Positions 16,406-26,000 of a stretch of DNA of 64,000 nt are shown piece by piece. Each line of letters begins with the position of its first letter. The stretch's first letter is position 1. The stretch spans positions 1,054,001-1,118,000 of the forward strand of contig OY970235.1 in assembly GCA_963714145.1 (NCBI GenBank), in the 5' to 3' direction. Source of the DNA: JBBWZH01 sp035544115. GTDB lineage: Bacteria; Actinomycetota; Actinomycetes; Mycobacteriales; CADCTP01. Under the pieces are notes generated by a model. That model saw only the letters and a list, made by a program, of their open reading frames with translations. It searched no databases and was not told the origin of the DNA. The position numbers and the translations under genes were made by a program.

Positions 16406-18238
16406 GTGCCTGGCGGGCAGCAGTACGCGGCGGCGTTCCTGGTCGAGATCGCCGGCCAGAAGCTGCCCGACGACGTGTCCGGCCTGCTGGTCTCGGCCTG
16501 CGTGGACGACAGCCGCAACCTGCCGGACCTGTTCGTGCTGCGGTTCCGCGACCCGGACCGGCTGGTCGTCTCGAAGACCGGCGTGACGATCGGCGCCGCG
16601 GTCAAGGTGTCGGTGGCCGCGCCGGAACTGGGCGCCCCGCAGGCCCTGCTCAGCGGCGAGGTGACCGCGCTGGAAGTGGAGATCGACGGCACCGGTACGT
16701 ACACGGTGATCCGCGGTCTGGACCATTCACACCGGCTGTTCCGGGGCCGGTCGACCGAGACGTACCAGCAGGTGACCGCGAGCGACGTGGTGCGGAAGGT
16801 GGCCGGCCGGGCCGGCGTCGCGGCCGGCGCCATCGAGGCGACCACCGTGGTGCACGAGCACATCTCGCAGGGCAACGCGACCGACTGGCAGTTCCTGCAG
16901 GGGCTGGCCGCCGAGGCCGGCTGTCAACTGTCCGTTGTGGACGGCAAGCTGAACTTCGGCAAGCCGACCCGGTCGTCGTCCGCGCCGCCACCCGGCGGTG
17001 AGCCGGACAGCAACCCGCTGGTGCTGCAGCACGGTACCGACCTGCTCCGGCTGCGCGCCACGGTCACCTCGGCCGAGCAGGTCAGCCAGGTGCAGGTGCG
17101 CGGCTGGGACGTGGCGCAGAAGCGGGCCCTGGTCGGCACCGCGCCGGCCGAGACCACCAGCGCGCAGCTGTCCACCACCCCGGCCGAGCTGGCCGGCAAG
17201 TTCGGCGGCCGGACGTTCGTCGCGGTGGACGTGCCGCACCGGTCGCAGGCGCAGGTGGACACCGCGGCGAAGGCGATGGCCGACCAGCTGGCCGGCGCGT
17301 TCGCCGAACTGGAGGGCGTCTCCCGGGGCAACCCGAAGCTGCGCGCCGGCACCGCGATCGCGCTGGACAACCTCGGCCCGCCGTGGAACGGCAAGTACAC
17401 GGTCACCAGCACCCGGCACCTGTACGAGCCGGCCACCGGCTACACCACCGCGTTCGTGGTCAGCGGCCGGCAGGAGCGGTCACTGTACGGGCTGGTCTCC
17501 GGCGGCGTCCCGGCCGGCCCGGCCGGCGGGATCCGCGGCGTGGTACCGGCGGTGGTGACCAACGCCGCCGACCCGGAGGACGGCGCCCGGGTGAAGCTCA
17601 AGTTCCCCTGGCTGTCGGACAGCTACGAGAGCGACTGGGCCCGCACCGTCCAGCTCGGGGCCGGCGGCAACCGCGGTGCGGTGCTGATCCCGGAGGTGAA
17701 CGACGAGGTGCTGGTCGCCTTCGAGCAGGGCGACATCAACCGGCCGTACGTGGTCGGCGGCCTCTACAACGGCGTCGACAAGCAGTACAAGGGGCCGGTG
17801 GCCACTGTGGACAGTGGCAGCGGCGCGGTGAACCGGCGCGCGTTCGTCAGCCGCACCGGGCACCGGGTGGAGTTTCTGGAGGCGACCGGCGGCCCCGACG
17901 GCATCCAGCTGATCACCGGCGACGGCAAGCTGAAGCTGGAGCTGGACAAGCAGGGCAGCAAGATCACCGTCCACAGTGACGGGACGGTGCTGGTGGAGGC
18001 GAAGAACGGGGTCACCGTCGACGCCGGCAGCTCGGACATCGCGATGACCGGCAAGGCGATCACGCTCACCGCCAAGCAGGGCGTCACGGTCGACGCCGGC
18101 AGCGGCACGCTCGGCCTGACCAGCAAGGCGAAGGTGGACATGCACGGCACCCAGGTGTCGGTGAACGGGGACGCGCAGACCGAGATCAAGGGCGGCGCCA
18201 CCTGCGCCATCTCCGCCGCCCTCGTCCGCATCAACTGA
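16406..18238 (+). CDS. VgrG-like central spike protein (Afp8-like, gp27-gp5 fusion)
   Basis: A 610-residue protein from GTG 16406. Residues 1-340 form the gp27-like hub. An OB-fold gp5 region follows near residues 365-440 (VVPAVVTNAADPEDGARVKL, EVNDEVLVAFEQGDINRPYV). The C terminus is a repetitive beta-helix needle with TVDAGSSDIAMTGKAITLTA-type strands. This is the trimeric spike that pierces the target at the end of the tube. There is no enzymatic domain at the C terminus, so this is a plain spike rather than an evolved effector VgrG. The PAAR gene lies 31 bp downstream and would cap the needle. Confidence 0.95.
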   Translation: MPGGQQYAAAFLVEIAGQKLPDDVSGLLVSACVDDSRNLPDLFVLRFRDPDRLVVSKTGVTIGAAVKVSVAAPELGAPQALLSGEVTALEVEIDGTGTYTVIRGLDHSHRLFRGRSTETYQQVTASDVVRKVAGRAGVAAGAIEATTVVHEHISQGNATDWQFLQGLAAEAGCQLSVVDGKLNFGKPTRSSSAPPPGGEPDSNPLVLQHGTDLLRLRATVTSAEQVSQVQVRGWDVAQKRALVGTAPAETTSAQLSTTPAELAGKFGGRTFVAVDVPHRSQAQVDTAAKAMADQLAGAFAELEGVSRGNPKLRAGTAIALDNLGPPWNGKYTVTSTRHLYEPATGYTTAFVVSGRQERSLYGLVSGGVPAGPAGGIRGVVPAVVTNAADPEDGARVKLKFPWLSDSYESDWARTVQLGAGGNRGAVLIPEVNDEVLVAFEQGDINRPYVVGGLYNGVDKQYKGPVATVDSGSGAVNRRAFVSRTGHRVEFLEATGGPDGIQLITGDGKLKLELDKQGSKITVHSDGTVLVEAKNGVTVDAGSSDIAMTGKAITLTAKQGVTVDAGSGTLGLTSKAKVDMHGTQVSVNGDAQTEIKGGATCAISAALVRIN

Positions 18239-18269
18239 ACTCGTCACCTGAGATCGAGAGGAGGCCGGA

Positions 18270-18551
18270 ATGCCACCAGCGGCCCGGGTCGGCGACCCCA
18301 CCGGACACCCCGGGGTGATCGGCCCGCCGGGTGTGCCCACCGTGCTGATCGCCGGTGTTCCGGCGGCGGTGGTCAGCACCCCGCACATCTGCTCGTTCCC
18401 GCCGCCGGCGGTGCACCCGCCGACGGTGATGGCCCCGCCCGGCTGCCCCACCGTCCTGATCGGCGGGATGCCGGCGATCCGGATGGGCGACATGTCGGCC
18501 TGCGGCGCGCCGGTAGTGATGGGCGCCCCGACCGTCCTCATTGGAGGATGA
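18270..18551 (+). CDS. PAAR-domain spike tip protein
   Basis: A 93-residue protein made of a single PAAR-like domain: two halves with the repeated GPPGVPTVLIAG / APPGCPTVLIGG and a final MGAPTVLIGG. It sharpens and caps the beta-helix of the central spike, often with a bound metal. His and Cys residues suited to this are visible (PHICSFPP, SACGAP). There is no C-terminal effector extension. The start ATG is preceded by GAGAGGAGG. It lies between the VgrG-like and gp25 genes, as in other eCIS loci. Confidence 0.92.
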   Translation: MPPAARVGDPTGHPGVIGPPGVPTVLIAGVPAAVVSTPHICSFPPPAVHPPTVMAPPGCPTVLIGGMPAIRMGDMSACGAPVVMGAPTVLIGG

Positions 18552-18552
18552 G

Positions 18553-19059
18553 GTGGCCGAGCAGTTCATCGGCGCCGGCTGGGCGTTCCCGCTGCGCACC
18601 GACGCGACCGGGTCGATCGCGCTGGTGGCCCGGGAGCGGGAGATCGACGAGTCGATCCGGCTGATCCTGGGCACCACGCCGGGGGAGCGGCCGATGCGGC
18701 CGGAGTTCGGCTGCGCGGTGGTCGATCAGGTCTTCGCCGGCGCGGACGCCACCACCGCCGGCCGGATCGCCTACGAGGTGCGCCGCTCGCTGGACCGCTG
18801 GGAGCCCCGGGTCGAGGTGGTGGACGTGGCGATCGCGTTCGAGAACGGCGACACCGGCACGATCTACATCGACGTGCGGTACGTCATCCGCGGCACCAAC
18901 GACCCGCGCAACCTGGTGTTCCCGTTCTACCTGATCCCGGAGGAGGACCCGGCCACCGTGCCGGCGCTGGAGCCGTCCCGGGCCGGGGCCGCGTCGGCCT
19001 GGCCGGGGGTCGAGCCGTGGCCGGCGCCGCTGCCGACGGCGGCTGGAGGTGGGTCGTGA
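18553..19059 (+). CDS. Baseplate wedge protein, GPW/gp25 family
   Basis: A 168-residue gp25-family protein (Afp9-like). gp25 starts sheath polymerisation from the baseplate. The family core is visible: AREREIDESIRLILGTTPGE, RPMRPEFGCAVVDQVF, and the C-terminal strand after a YEVRRSLDRWEPRVEV segment. I prefer GTG 18553, because GGAGG at 18543-18547 sits five bases before it; an in-frame TTG at 18541 is the alternative. The last 30 residues are Pro/Ala-rich and not conserved. It overlaps the gpJ gene by GTGA. Confidence 0.92.
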   Translation: MAEQFIGAGWAFPLRTDATGSIALVAREREIDESIRLILGTTPGERPMRPEFGCAVVDQVFAGADATTAGRIAYEVRRSLDRWEPRVEVVDVAIAFENGDTGTIYIDVRYVIRGTNDPRNLVFPFYLIPEEDPATVPALEPSRAGAASAWPGVEPWPAPLPTAAGGGS

Positions 19060-21011
19060 CGCTGCTGGTGCCGAACCTGGACGACCGCCGCTTCCAGGAT
19101 CTGGTCGACGACGCCAAGCGGCTGGTGCAGCAGCGCTGTCCGGAGTGGACGGACCACAACGTGTCCGACCCCGGGGTGACGCTGATCGAGGCGTTCGCCA
19201 CGATGGTGGACCAGTTGCTGTACCGGCTGAACCGGGTGCCCGAGCGGCACTACATGCGCTTCCTGGACCTGCTCGGGCTGCGCCCGTTCCCGGCCACCGC
19301 GGCCCGGGCCGAGGTCACGTTCTGGCTGTCCGCGCCGCAGCAGGCGACCGTGACCGTGCCGGCCGGCACCGAGATCGCCACCGTCCGCACCGAGGTGGAG
19401 GAGGCGGTCGTCTTCGCCACCCTCGCGCCGCTGGCGATCGTCAGCAGCGAGCTGCGGCACGTCGCGTCGGCCCGGCCGGGGCAGGAGCCGGTGGCCGCGG
19501 ACGAGGCGCTGGCCGACCCGGGCGGGCTGGTCTGCTTCGGCGCCACCCCGGTGGTCGGCGACACGTTCCTGATCGGGCTGACCCGGCCGGTACCGCGGTG
19601 CGTGCTGACCATCCGGTTGGAGTGCGACAGTGCCGGCATCGGCGTCGACCCGCGGTACCCGCCGCTGGCCTGGGAAGCCTGGGACGGCACCGGCTGGGTC
19701 GACTGCGAGGTCGAGCAGGACGGCACCGGCGGGCTGAACAAGTCCGGCGACGTGGTGCTGCACGTGCCGGAGAACCACGTCGCGTCGGTGACGTCCGGCC
19801 GGCTGGCCGGCTGGGTCCGCTGCCGGGTGCTGGAGACCGTGCCCGGCCAGCACGCCTACCGGGCCTCGCCGCGGCTGCACGCGATCAGCTGCTTCGTGGC
19901 CGGTGGCAGCACCGACGCGGTGCACGCCGAGGTGGTCCGCAACGAGATCGTCGGCAGCTCGGAGGGGGTGCCCGGGCAGCGGTTCGGGTTGTCCCGCCGG
20001 CCGGTGGTGCCCGGCGACACCCCGCCGCTACTTGAAGTGTCCACATCGGACGGTTGGCAGCCGTGGGCGGCGGTGGAGACGTTCGCTGGCCGGCGCGCCG
20101 AGGAGCGGGTGTTCGTGCTGGACCACGCGGCCGGTGAGGTGCTGCTCGGCCCGGCCGTGCGCGAGCCGGACGGCGGGCTGCGCAGCTACGGCGCGGTGCC
20201 GCCGAAGTCGGCCAAGCTGCGGGTGGCCGAGTACCGGGTCGGTGGCGGCCGGCGCGGCAACGTCGCGGCCGGGGCGCTGCGGGTGCTGAAATCCTCGGTG
20301 CCGTACGTGGCCCGGGTGGCGAACCGCCACTCCGGCGCCGGCGGCGTGGACGCCGAGGACATCGAGAACGCCAAGGCGCGCGGCCCGCTGCTGATGCGCA
20401 CCCGGGACCGCGCGGTCACCGCCGAGGACTACGAGGAGCTGGCCCGCGAGGCCGCGCCGCAGGTGGCCCGGGTGCGCTGCGTCTCGGCCACCGCCGACCC
20501 CACCGGCACGCCGAGCGGCACGGTGCGGGTGCTGGTGGTGCCGACGGTCGGCGACGACGGCTCCGGCCGGCTGCGGTTCGAGCAACTGCAGCCGGACGAC
20601 GGCGTGCTCGCCAGCATCGCCGGCTACCTGGACCAGCGCCGGGTGGTCGGCTCCCGGCTCACCGTCGAGCCGCCGTTCTACCGCGGCATCACCGTGGTGG
20701 CCCGGCTGACCGCGCGGCCGGGGGTGGAGCACGAGCGGCTGCGCCGGTCCGCGCTGGCGGCCGTCTACCGGTACTTCCATCCGGTGCACGGCGGTCCGGA
20801 CGGCACCGGCTGGCCGTTCGGCCGCCCGGTGCAGGCCGGTGACGTGTTCGCGGTGCTGCAGCGGCTGCCCGGCTGCGAGCTGGTCGACGACGTGAAGCTG
20901 TTCCCGGCCGACCCGATCACCGGCCGCCGCGGCGAGGCCGTCCAGCGCCTGGAGATTCCGCCGAACGGCCTGACCTTCTCCTACGAGCACCAGATCCGGG
21001 TTCAGCCGTGA
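19056..21011 (+). CDS. Baseplate J-like protein (gpJ/gp6, Afp11-like)
   Basis: A 651-residue baseplate assembly protein starting at GTG 19056. The N-terminal segment LVPNLDDRRFQDLVDDAKRL and NVSDPGVTLIEAFATMVDQL is diagnostic of the large actinobacterial gpJ group. The C-terminal part includes ARGPLLMRTRDRAVTAEDYE and LREEAAPQ-like gpJ motifs near residues 440-470. gpJ proteins form the wedge ring around the spike hub. The next gene, gpI, overlaps by GTGA. The length agrees with Afp11-type proteins of this clade. Confidence 0.93.
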   Translation: MTLLVPNLDDRRFQDLVDDAKRLVQQRCPEWTDHNVSDPGVTLIEAFATMVDQLLYRLNRVPERHYMRFLDLLGLRPFPATAARAEVTFWLSAPQQATVTVPAGTEIATVRTEVEEAVVFATLAPLAIVSSELRHVASARPGQEPVAADEALADPGGLVCFGATPVVGDTFLIGLTRPVPRCVLTIRLECDSAGIGVDPRYPPLAWEAWDGTGWVDCEVEQDGTGGLNKSGDVVLHVPENHVASVTSGRLAGWVRCRVLETVPGQHAYRASPRLHAISCFVAGGSTDAVHAEVVRNEIVGSSEGVPGQRFGLSRRPVVPGDTPPLLEVSTSDGWQPWAAVETFAGRRAEERVFVLDHAAGEVLLGPAVREPDGGLRSYGAVPPKSAKLRVAEYRVGGGRRGNVAAGALRVLKSSVPYVARVANRHSGAGGVDAEDIENAKARGPLLMRTRDRAVTAEDYEELAREAAPQVARVRCVSATADPTGTPSGTVRVLVVPTVGDDGSGRLRFEQLQPDDGVLASIAGYLDQRRVVGSRLTVEPPFYRGITVVARLTARPGVEHERLRRSALAAVYRYFHPVHGGPDGTGWPFGRPVQAGDVFAVLQRLPGCELVDDVKLFPADPITGRRGEAVQRLEIPPNGLTFSYEHQIRVQP

Positions 21012-21580
21012 CCCGGGGGCTGATCGAAGGGCTGCCCAGCCCGCGGCCGCTGATCGCGACGATGCCGGGCCTGTACCAGGACGATCCGATGGTGCAGGCC
21101 TGGCTGTCCGCGCTGGACGAGGTGCTGGCGCCGGTCTTCCTCACCCTGGACACGTTCCCGGCCTACCTGGACCCCTGGCTCACCCCGCCGGACTTCGTGC
21201 CCTGGCTGGCCGGCTGGGTCGGCCTCGTGCTCGACCCGGCCTGGCCGATGGGCCGGCGCCGGGCCGCGATCGCCCGGGCGGCCGAGCTGTACCGCTCCCG
21301 GGGAACGAAGGACGGGGTGGCCGCCGCGGTGGAGCTGGCCACCGGGGTCAGCCCGGAGGTGACCGAGAGCGGCGGCGCCACCTGGTCGGCGCAGCCCACC
21401 AGCGGGCCGCCGACCGGCGCCGACCCGGCCGCCCCGCCGTACCTGCTGGTGCGGTTGCGGGTGCCGGCCGGCAGCGCCCCCGACCTGAGCGCCGCCCGCC
21501 GGGCGGTCGAGCTGTCGGCGCCGGCGCACGTGCCGGCGACCGTCGAGATCGTGCCGGAAGCTGCCCGTTTGGGCAGCTGA
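21008..21580 (+). CDS. Baseplate wedge protein, phage tail protein I-like (Afp12-like)
   Basis: A 190-residue tail protein of the gpI/TIGR02242-like group that forms the second arm of the baseplate wedge with gpJ. The recognisable core is PGLYQDDPMVQAWLSALDEV, then LDTFPAYLDPWLTPPDFVPW and WPMGRRRAAIARAAELYRSR. The C-terminal 70 residues are a small beta domain. The start is GTG 21008, overlapping gpJ. No fibre gene follows, which fits an intracellular actinomycete injection system rather than one released to bind other cells. Confidence 0.9.
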   Translation: MTRGLIEGLPSPRPLIATMPGLYQDDPMVQAWLSALDEVLAPVFLTLDTFPAYLDPWLTPPDFVPWLAGWVGLVLDPAWPMGRRRAAIARAAELYRSRGTKDGVAAAVELATGVSPEVTESGGATWSAQPTSGPPTGADPAAPPYLLVRLRVPAGSAPDLSAARRAVELSAPAHVPATVEIVPEAARLGS

Positions 21581-21673
21581 GCCTGTCCGGTCCGCTGCCC
21601 CCGGACCGCTGCCCCCTACCCGCGCCGTCGGCATCCTCGGGGTGTCGCGCCCGCCCGACCTGGAGCTCCTGCC

Positions 21674-23044
21674 GTGATCGTGTGCCGGTCCTGTGGCCAC
21701 CAGAACGTCGACGACGCCGAGTTCTGCGCCTCCTGCCGTACCTACCTGGCCTGGGACGGCGACCGCGTGCCGGCCGCCGCGCCGGCCGCCCCGCCCACTC
21801 CACCACCGCCGCCGCCCGAGCCGGAGCGCCGGCCCGGCCTGGTCGACCAGGTGCTCGGCGCGGTTCGCGGCTCGGGACACCGGAACTCGCGGGCCCCGAC
21901 CACCGAGCCGCACCCGCCCGGCACCTGGCCGCCCGGCACCTGGCCGGCCGGCCAGCCGGACGGCGCTCCCGGCCCCGCCGCCGGCGCCCCCGCCGCCGGC
22001 GGCCCGGTGGCCGGTGGCCCGGCCGGTCCCGCGCCGGCCGGGTACCCGCCCGGCCCGGCCAGCTTCCCGCCCGGGCCGACCGCCTTCCCGCCCGGCCCGT
22101 CGGCCTACCCGCCCGGGCCGTCGGCCTACCCGCCCGGCCCGTCGGCCTACCCGCCCGGACCGACCGGCCCGGCCGGCGGCCCCGGCCCCGGCGGCGGCCC
22201 GGCCGGCGGGCCGATCGGGGCCGACATCCCGCAGGCCGTCAAGCCCGGCCGGGAGCAGCTGCTGCCGCCGGCGGAGCCGACGAGGGCGCCGATCCAGCGC
22301 CGGCCCGGGGTCCGCTACTGCACCGTCTGCGGCACCGACAACGAGCCGGACCGCAATCTGTGCCGATCCTGCGGGGCGGACCTGGCGGTCATCGTGCCGC
22401 GCAAGCTGCCGTGGTGGCGCCGGCTGTTCGGCGGCTCGGCCCCGGCAGCGGCCGGCGACCGTCCGGGCAAGCGCCGGCGCAGCCGCGGCCGCGCGGCCCG
22501 GCGGGTCTTCCGCGGCGCTGTGGTCGGCGTCCTGCTGACCGCCGTCGCGCTGCTCGCCTTCCCGTTCCGGGGCAACGTGACCAGCGCGTACCGGAAGGTG
22601 AAGGGAATGGTCACCACCCAGTACGAGCCGATCAAGGCGACCGGCGCGTCGGCCTCCTCGGCGGCCCGCGCGCACCCGGCCAGCAACGCGATCGACGGCG
22701 TCAAGGACAGCGCCTGGGCCGAGGGCGTCCGCGGCCCGGGCGTGAACCAGTCGCTGTCGATCGTGCTGGGCCGCCGGGTGAACGTGGACCGGATCGGCAT
22801 CACCCCGGGCGCGTCCGACAACGAGAAGAAGTACCGGGCCACCTCACGACCCCGGCAGATCCGGGTCGAGTTCTCCAACGGGCGGCAGCAGGTGATCACG
22901 CTCACCGACACGCCGACCTTCCAGCAGTTCGAGGTCAGCGCCACCGACGTCGACCGGGTCCGGCTGGTGGTGATCGCGACCTTCCCCGGCCAGGCGGCCC
23001 AGGACACCTCGATAGCCGAGGTCGAGTTCTACACCAAGAGCTGA
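21674..23044 (+). CDS. Zinc-ribbon, single-pass membrane protein with discoidin-like C-terminal domain (CisA-like)
   Basis: A 456-residue protein from GTG 21674. Two zinc ribbons are visible, with Cys pairs at residues 4/7 and 18/21 and again at about 216/219 and 231/234. Between them is a Pro/Gly-rich linker with a 7-residue YPPGPSA-type repeat and an IQRR motif. A basic stretch precedes one transmembrane helix (about 281-298). The last 135 residues, outside the membrane, look like a discoidin/F5-8-type beta-sandwich (ATGASASSAARAHPASNAID). This architecture and position resemble CisA, the membrane protein needed for contractile-system-mediated cell death in Streptomyces. That link is inference. 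A 93-bp gap separates it from gpI. Confidence 0.82.
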   Translation: MIVCRSCGHQNVDDAEFCASCRTYLAWDGDRVPAAAPAAPPTPPPPPPEPERRPGLVDQVLGAVRGSGHRNSRAPTTEPHPPGTWPPGTWPAGQPDGAPGPAAGAPAAGGPVAGGPAGPAPAGYPPGPASFPPGPTAFPPGPSAYPPGPSAYPPGPSAYPPGPTGPAGGPGPGGGPAGGPIGADIPQAVKPGREQLLPPAEPTRAPIQRRPGVRYCTVCGTDNEPDRNLCRSCGADLAVIVPRKLPWWRRLFGGSAPAAAGDRPGKRRRSRGRAARRVFRGAVVGVLLTAVALLAFPFRGNVTSAYRKVKGMVTTQYEPIKATGASASSAARAHPASNAIDGVKDSAWAEGVRGPGVNQSLSIVLGRRVNVDRIGITPGASDNEKKYRATSRPRQIRVEFSNGRQQVITLTDTPTFQQFEVSATDVDRVRLVVIATFPGQAAQDTSIAEVEFYTKS

Positions 23045-23088
23045 CCCGCGACGCGGGCGCGGAGCCGTGGGGGGCGGGAGGTATCGGG

Positions 23089-26000
23089 CTACAGGGTGGC
23101 GGCGGGGGTGGTGAGGTCGACGCCGAGATCGGCCAGGACCCGGGCGTAGTCGCGGCGGGCCCGGGCGGCGGCGGCCAGGTCGCCGACCGCCTGGTGCGCG
23201 GCGATCAGCAGCCGCCAGGCCGGGTCGCGGAACGGGTCCAGGCGCAGGCCGCGTTCCAGCACCTCGGCCGCGCCGACCGGATTGCCGCGGCTCATCTCGA
23301 CCGCGCCGAGGGCGGCCGCGGCCTCGGCGGCGTCCTGCCGGAGCCGGTCCCGCTCGGCCACCACCCACTCGGCCGGGCCGTCCTCGGGCAGCAGGTCGCC
23401 GCGGTACGCGGTGAGCGCCCGGCGCAGCGCGACCACGACCGTGCCGGCCGCGGCCTGGTCGGTGCCGGCGGTCCGGAGCTCCCGGAACATCCGCAGGCAG
23501 GCCTCGAACTCGGCCAGGTCGGACCGGCTGCCCGGCGGCAGCATCAGCTTGTACGTGTCGCCGGCCCGGGCCAGCAGGCCGGAGCCGCGGGCCGCGCCCG
23601 GGTCCAGGAACCGGCGCAGCGAGGAGACCGCGACCTGCAGGCTGTGCATGCCGGCGGCCGGCGGCAGGTCCGGCCAGAGCGCCTCGACCAGCGTCTCCCG
23701 GTGCACCGGCCGGCCGGCGTGCAGGGCCAGCAGCCGCAGCGTGGTGCGGGCCCGCGGCCGCAGCCGCGACCAGTCCAGCTCCCGCCCGGCCAGCCACAGC
23801 TCGAACCCGCCGAGCACCCGCAGTTCGACCGTCACCTCCGCATCCACCGCCGGACCGGTCCCGGCCGGCGCGGCGGCGGGCGGTGCCGGGCCGGCTGGGC
23901 GGGCCGCGATCGGCGGCGGCGGGACCCTGGCCGGGCCCGGCCCGGCGGGTGGCGCGGCGGGTGGCGCGGTGAGGTGCAGCCAGGCGGCCAGCCGGGTGGG
24001 GGACAGGCCGCAGTCGACCAGCAGGGCGCCGGCCAGCGTGACCAGTTCGTTGCCGCGTTCGCCGTCCGGGCCGGCGGCTTCGGCCAGGGCGAGCAGGGCC
24101 AGCGCGTGCGGGGCCGGCGCCTCGGCGGCCCGCGCGCAGGCCTCGGCGGCGCGGGCGCCCACCTCGGCGTCCGGGTCGCCGGCCTGGGCCAGGCCGACCG
24201 CGAGCAGGCTGCGGGCCCAGGCTTCCAGCACGCCGGCGTCCAGCCGGCGGGCCAGCGTGGCCGCGGTCTCCAGCGGCAGGCCGGCCGGTTGCCGGCGGGC
24301 CAGCCGGCCGAGCCCGTCCAGCAGGGCGGCGACCAGCGCACCCCACCAGTCGCCGTCCCGCTCGCACTCGCCGCGGACCGCCGCCGCCTCGGCCAGCGCG
24401 CCCGGCCGTGGCGTGAGCGCTACCAGGCAGCGGGTGATCCGGGCCAGCCAGGGCCGGCCGGCCAGGTCCGCGTCCAGGGCCAGCGCGTCGATGCCAGGGT
24501 CGCCGTCGGTCTCGGCCGGCGTGCACAGCCGCAGCAGCGCCAGGCCCAGCCGGGCAGCCAGCACGCCGGTCGGGTCGGCCCGGTCGCCGGCCGCGATGGC
24601 CGCGTGCAGCCGCCGCCCCGCGACGCTCAGATGCCCGGCCAGCAGCCCGGCCAGCCCGGCCGCCAGCAACGGCCCGGCCGCCTCTCCGGCCCCGCCGGCG
24701 GGGCCGTTGGCGGGCAGGCCGGCCAGCGCGAGCTCGGCCTGGGCCAGCGGGCGGTTGCGGGTGGCCGCGCGCAGCCGGTCGTACCAGGCCGAGCCGGTGC
24801 GCGGCGCGGACGGGTCCCAGACGGCGACCACCGCGCGCTCGTGCCGGCAGCGCTGGCCGGCGGCGTCCGCGCCGAAGCCGCGCTCGGCCCGCTCGTACAG
24901 GTCGACGGCGAGGTCGAGCTGGCCGGCCGCGGACCGGCGGCGGGCCGCGGCGAGCAGCAGCCAGGGGTCGTCGTCCAGCAGGTGCGGGGGCAGCACGTCC
25001 TCCCAGCGCCCGGGCGGCCCGGCGACGATCCGCTCGCCGTGCCGGTGCAGCAGCCGCCGGACCGCGCCCCAGTCCTCGCCGCGGGCGTAGGCGTGCACGG
25101 CGTCGGCGTACGCGCCGGCCTGCTCCAGCAGCGCGCCGGCGGCCTGGTGCGCGGCCGCCGCCGCGGCCGGGCCGAGCCGCTCGTGCAACTCCCGCTCCAG
25201 GTGCCCGCGCAGCAGCGGCAGGCACCGGTACGCCCGGCCCGGCCCGGCGCCGGGCCCGCCGGCGCCGGGGTCGTCCCACGGGCCGCCGCCCCCGGCCGGG
25301 CGGCAGATCTGCCGCTGCTCCAGCTCGTCCAGCAGGGCGGCGCTGCCGGTGCTGTCCAGCAGCCGGTCGCAGAGCGGGCCGGTGAGCAGGCCGAGCGGGC
25401 AGGTGCGGCGGACGAACTCGCGCAGCCGGTCGGGCAGGTCGGCCAGCACGTTGCGGGCCAGGTAGGTGCCGACCAGCCGGGACTGGCCGGTGAACGCGGC
25501 GCGCTGCCGGGCCACCATGCCGTGCGGCGCGGACAGGTGCACCAGCTGCAGGCCGGCCACCCAGCCGCCGGTGCGGGTGGTCAACTCGTCCACCGCGCGG
25601 GCCGGCAGCGGCTCCTCGTACACCTCCCGGAACAGCCGCTCCACCTCCCAGGAGCGGAACCGCAGGTCGTCCGCGGTGATCTCGCAGAGGTCGTCGGCCA
25701 GCCGGAGCCGGGAGAGGTCCAGCGGCGGCGGGGTGCGGCTGGCGGCCAGCACCCGGATCTTCGGCGGGGCGAGCGTGGCCAGCCGGTCGACGATGCCGGC
25801 GGCCGGGGTGCCGTTGAGGTGGTGCAGGTCGTCCAGGATGACCAGGGCCCGGTCGCCGGGCCACCGGTCGAGGCTGGCCAGCAGGTCGTCCAGGGCGCCG
25901 GTGCGGTCCAGCCGGAGGCCGAGCGCGGTGGCCAGCGTCTCCTGCAGGTGCCGGACCAGCCGGTCGGCGTCGCCGTCCGCGCCGTCGGCCCGGAACCAGG

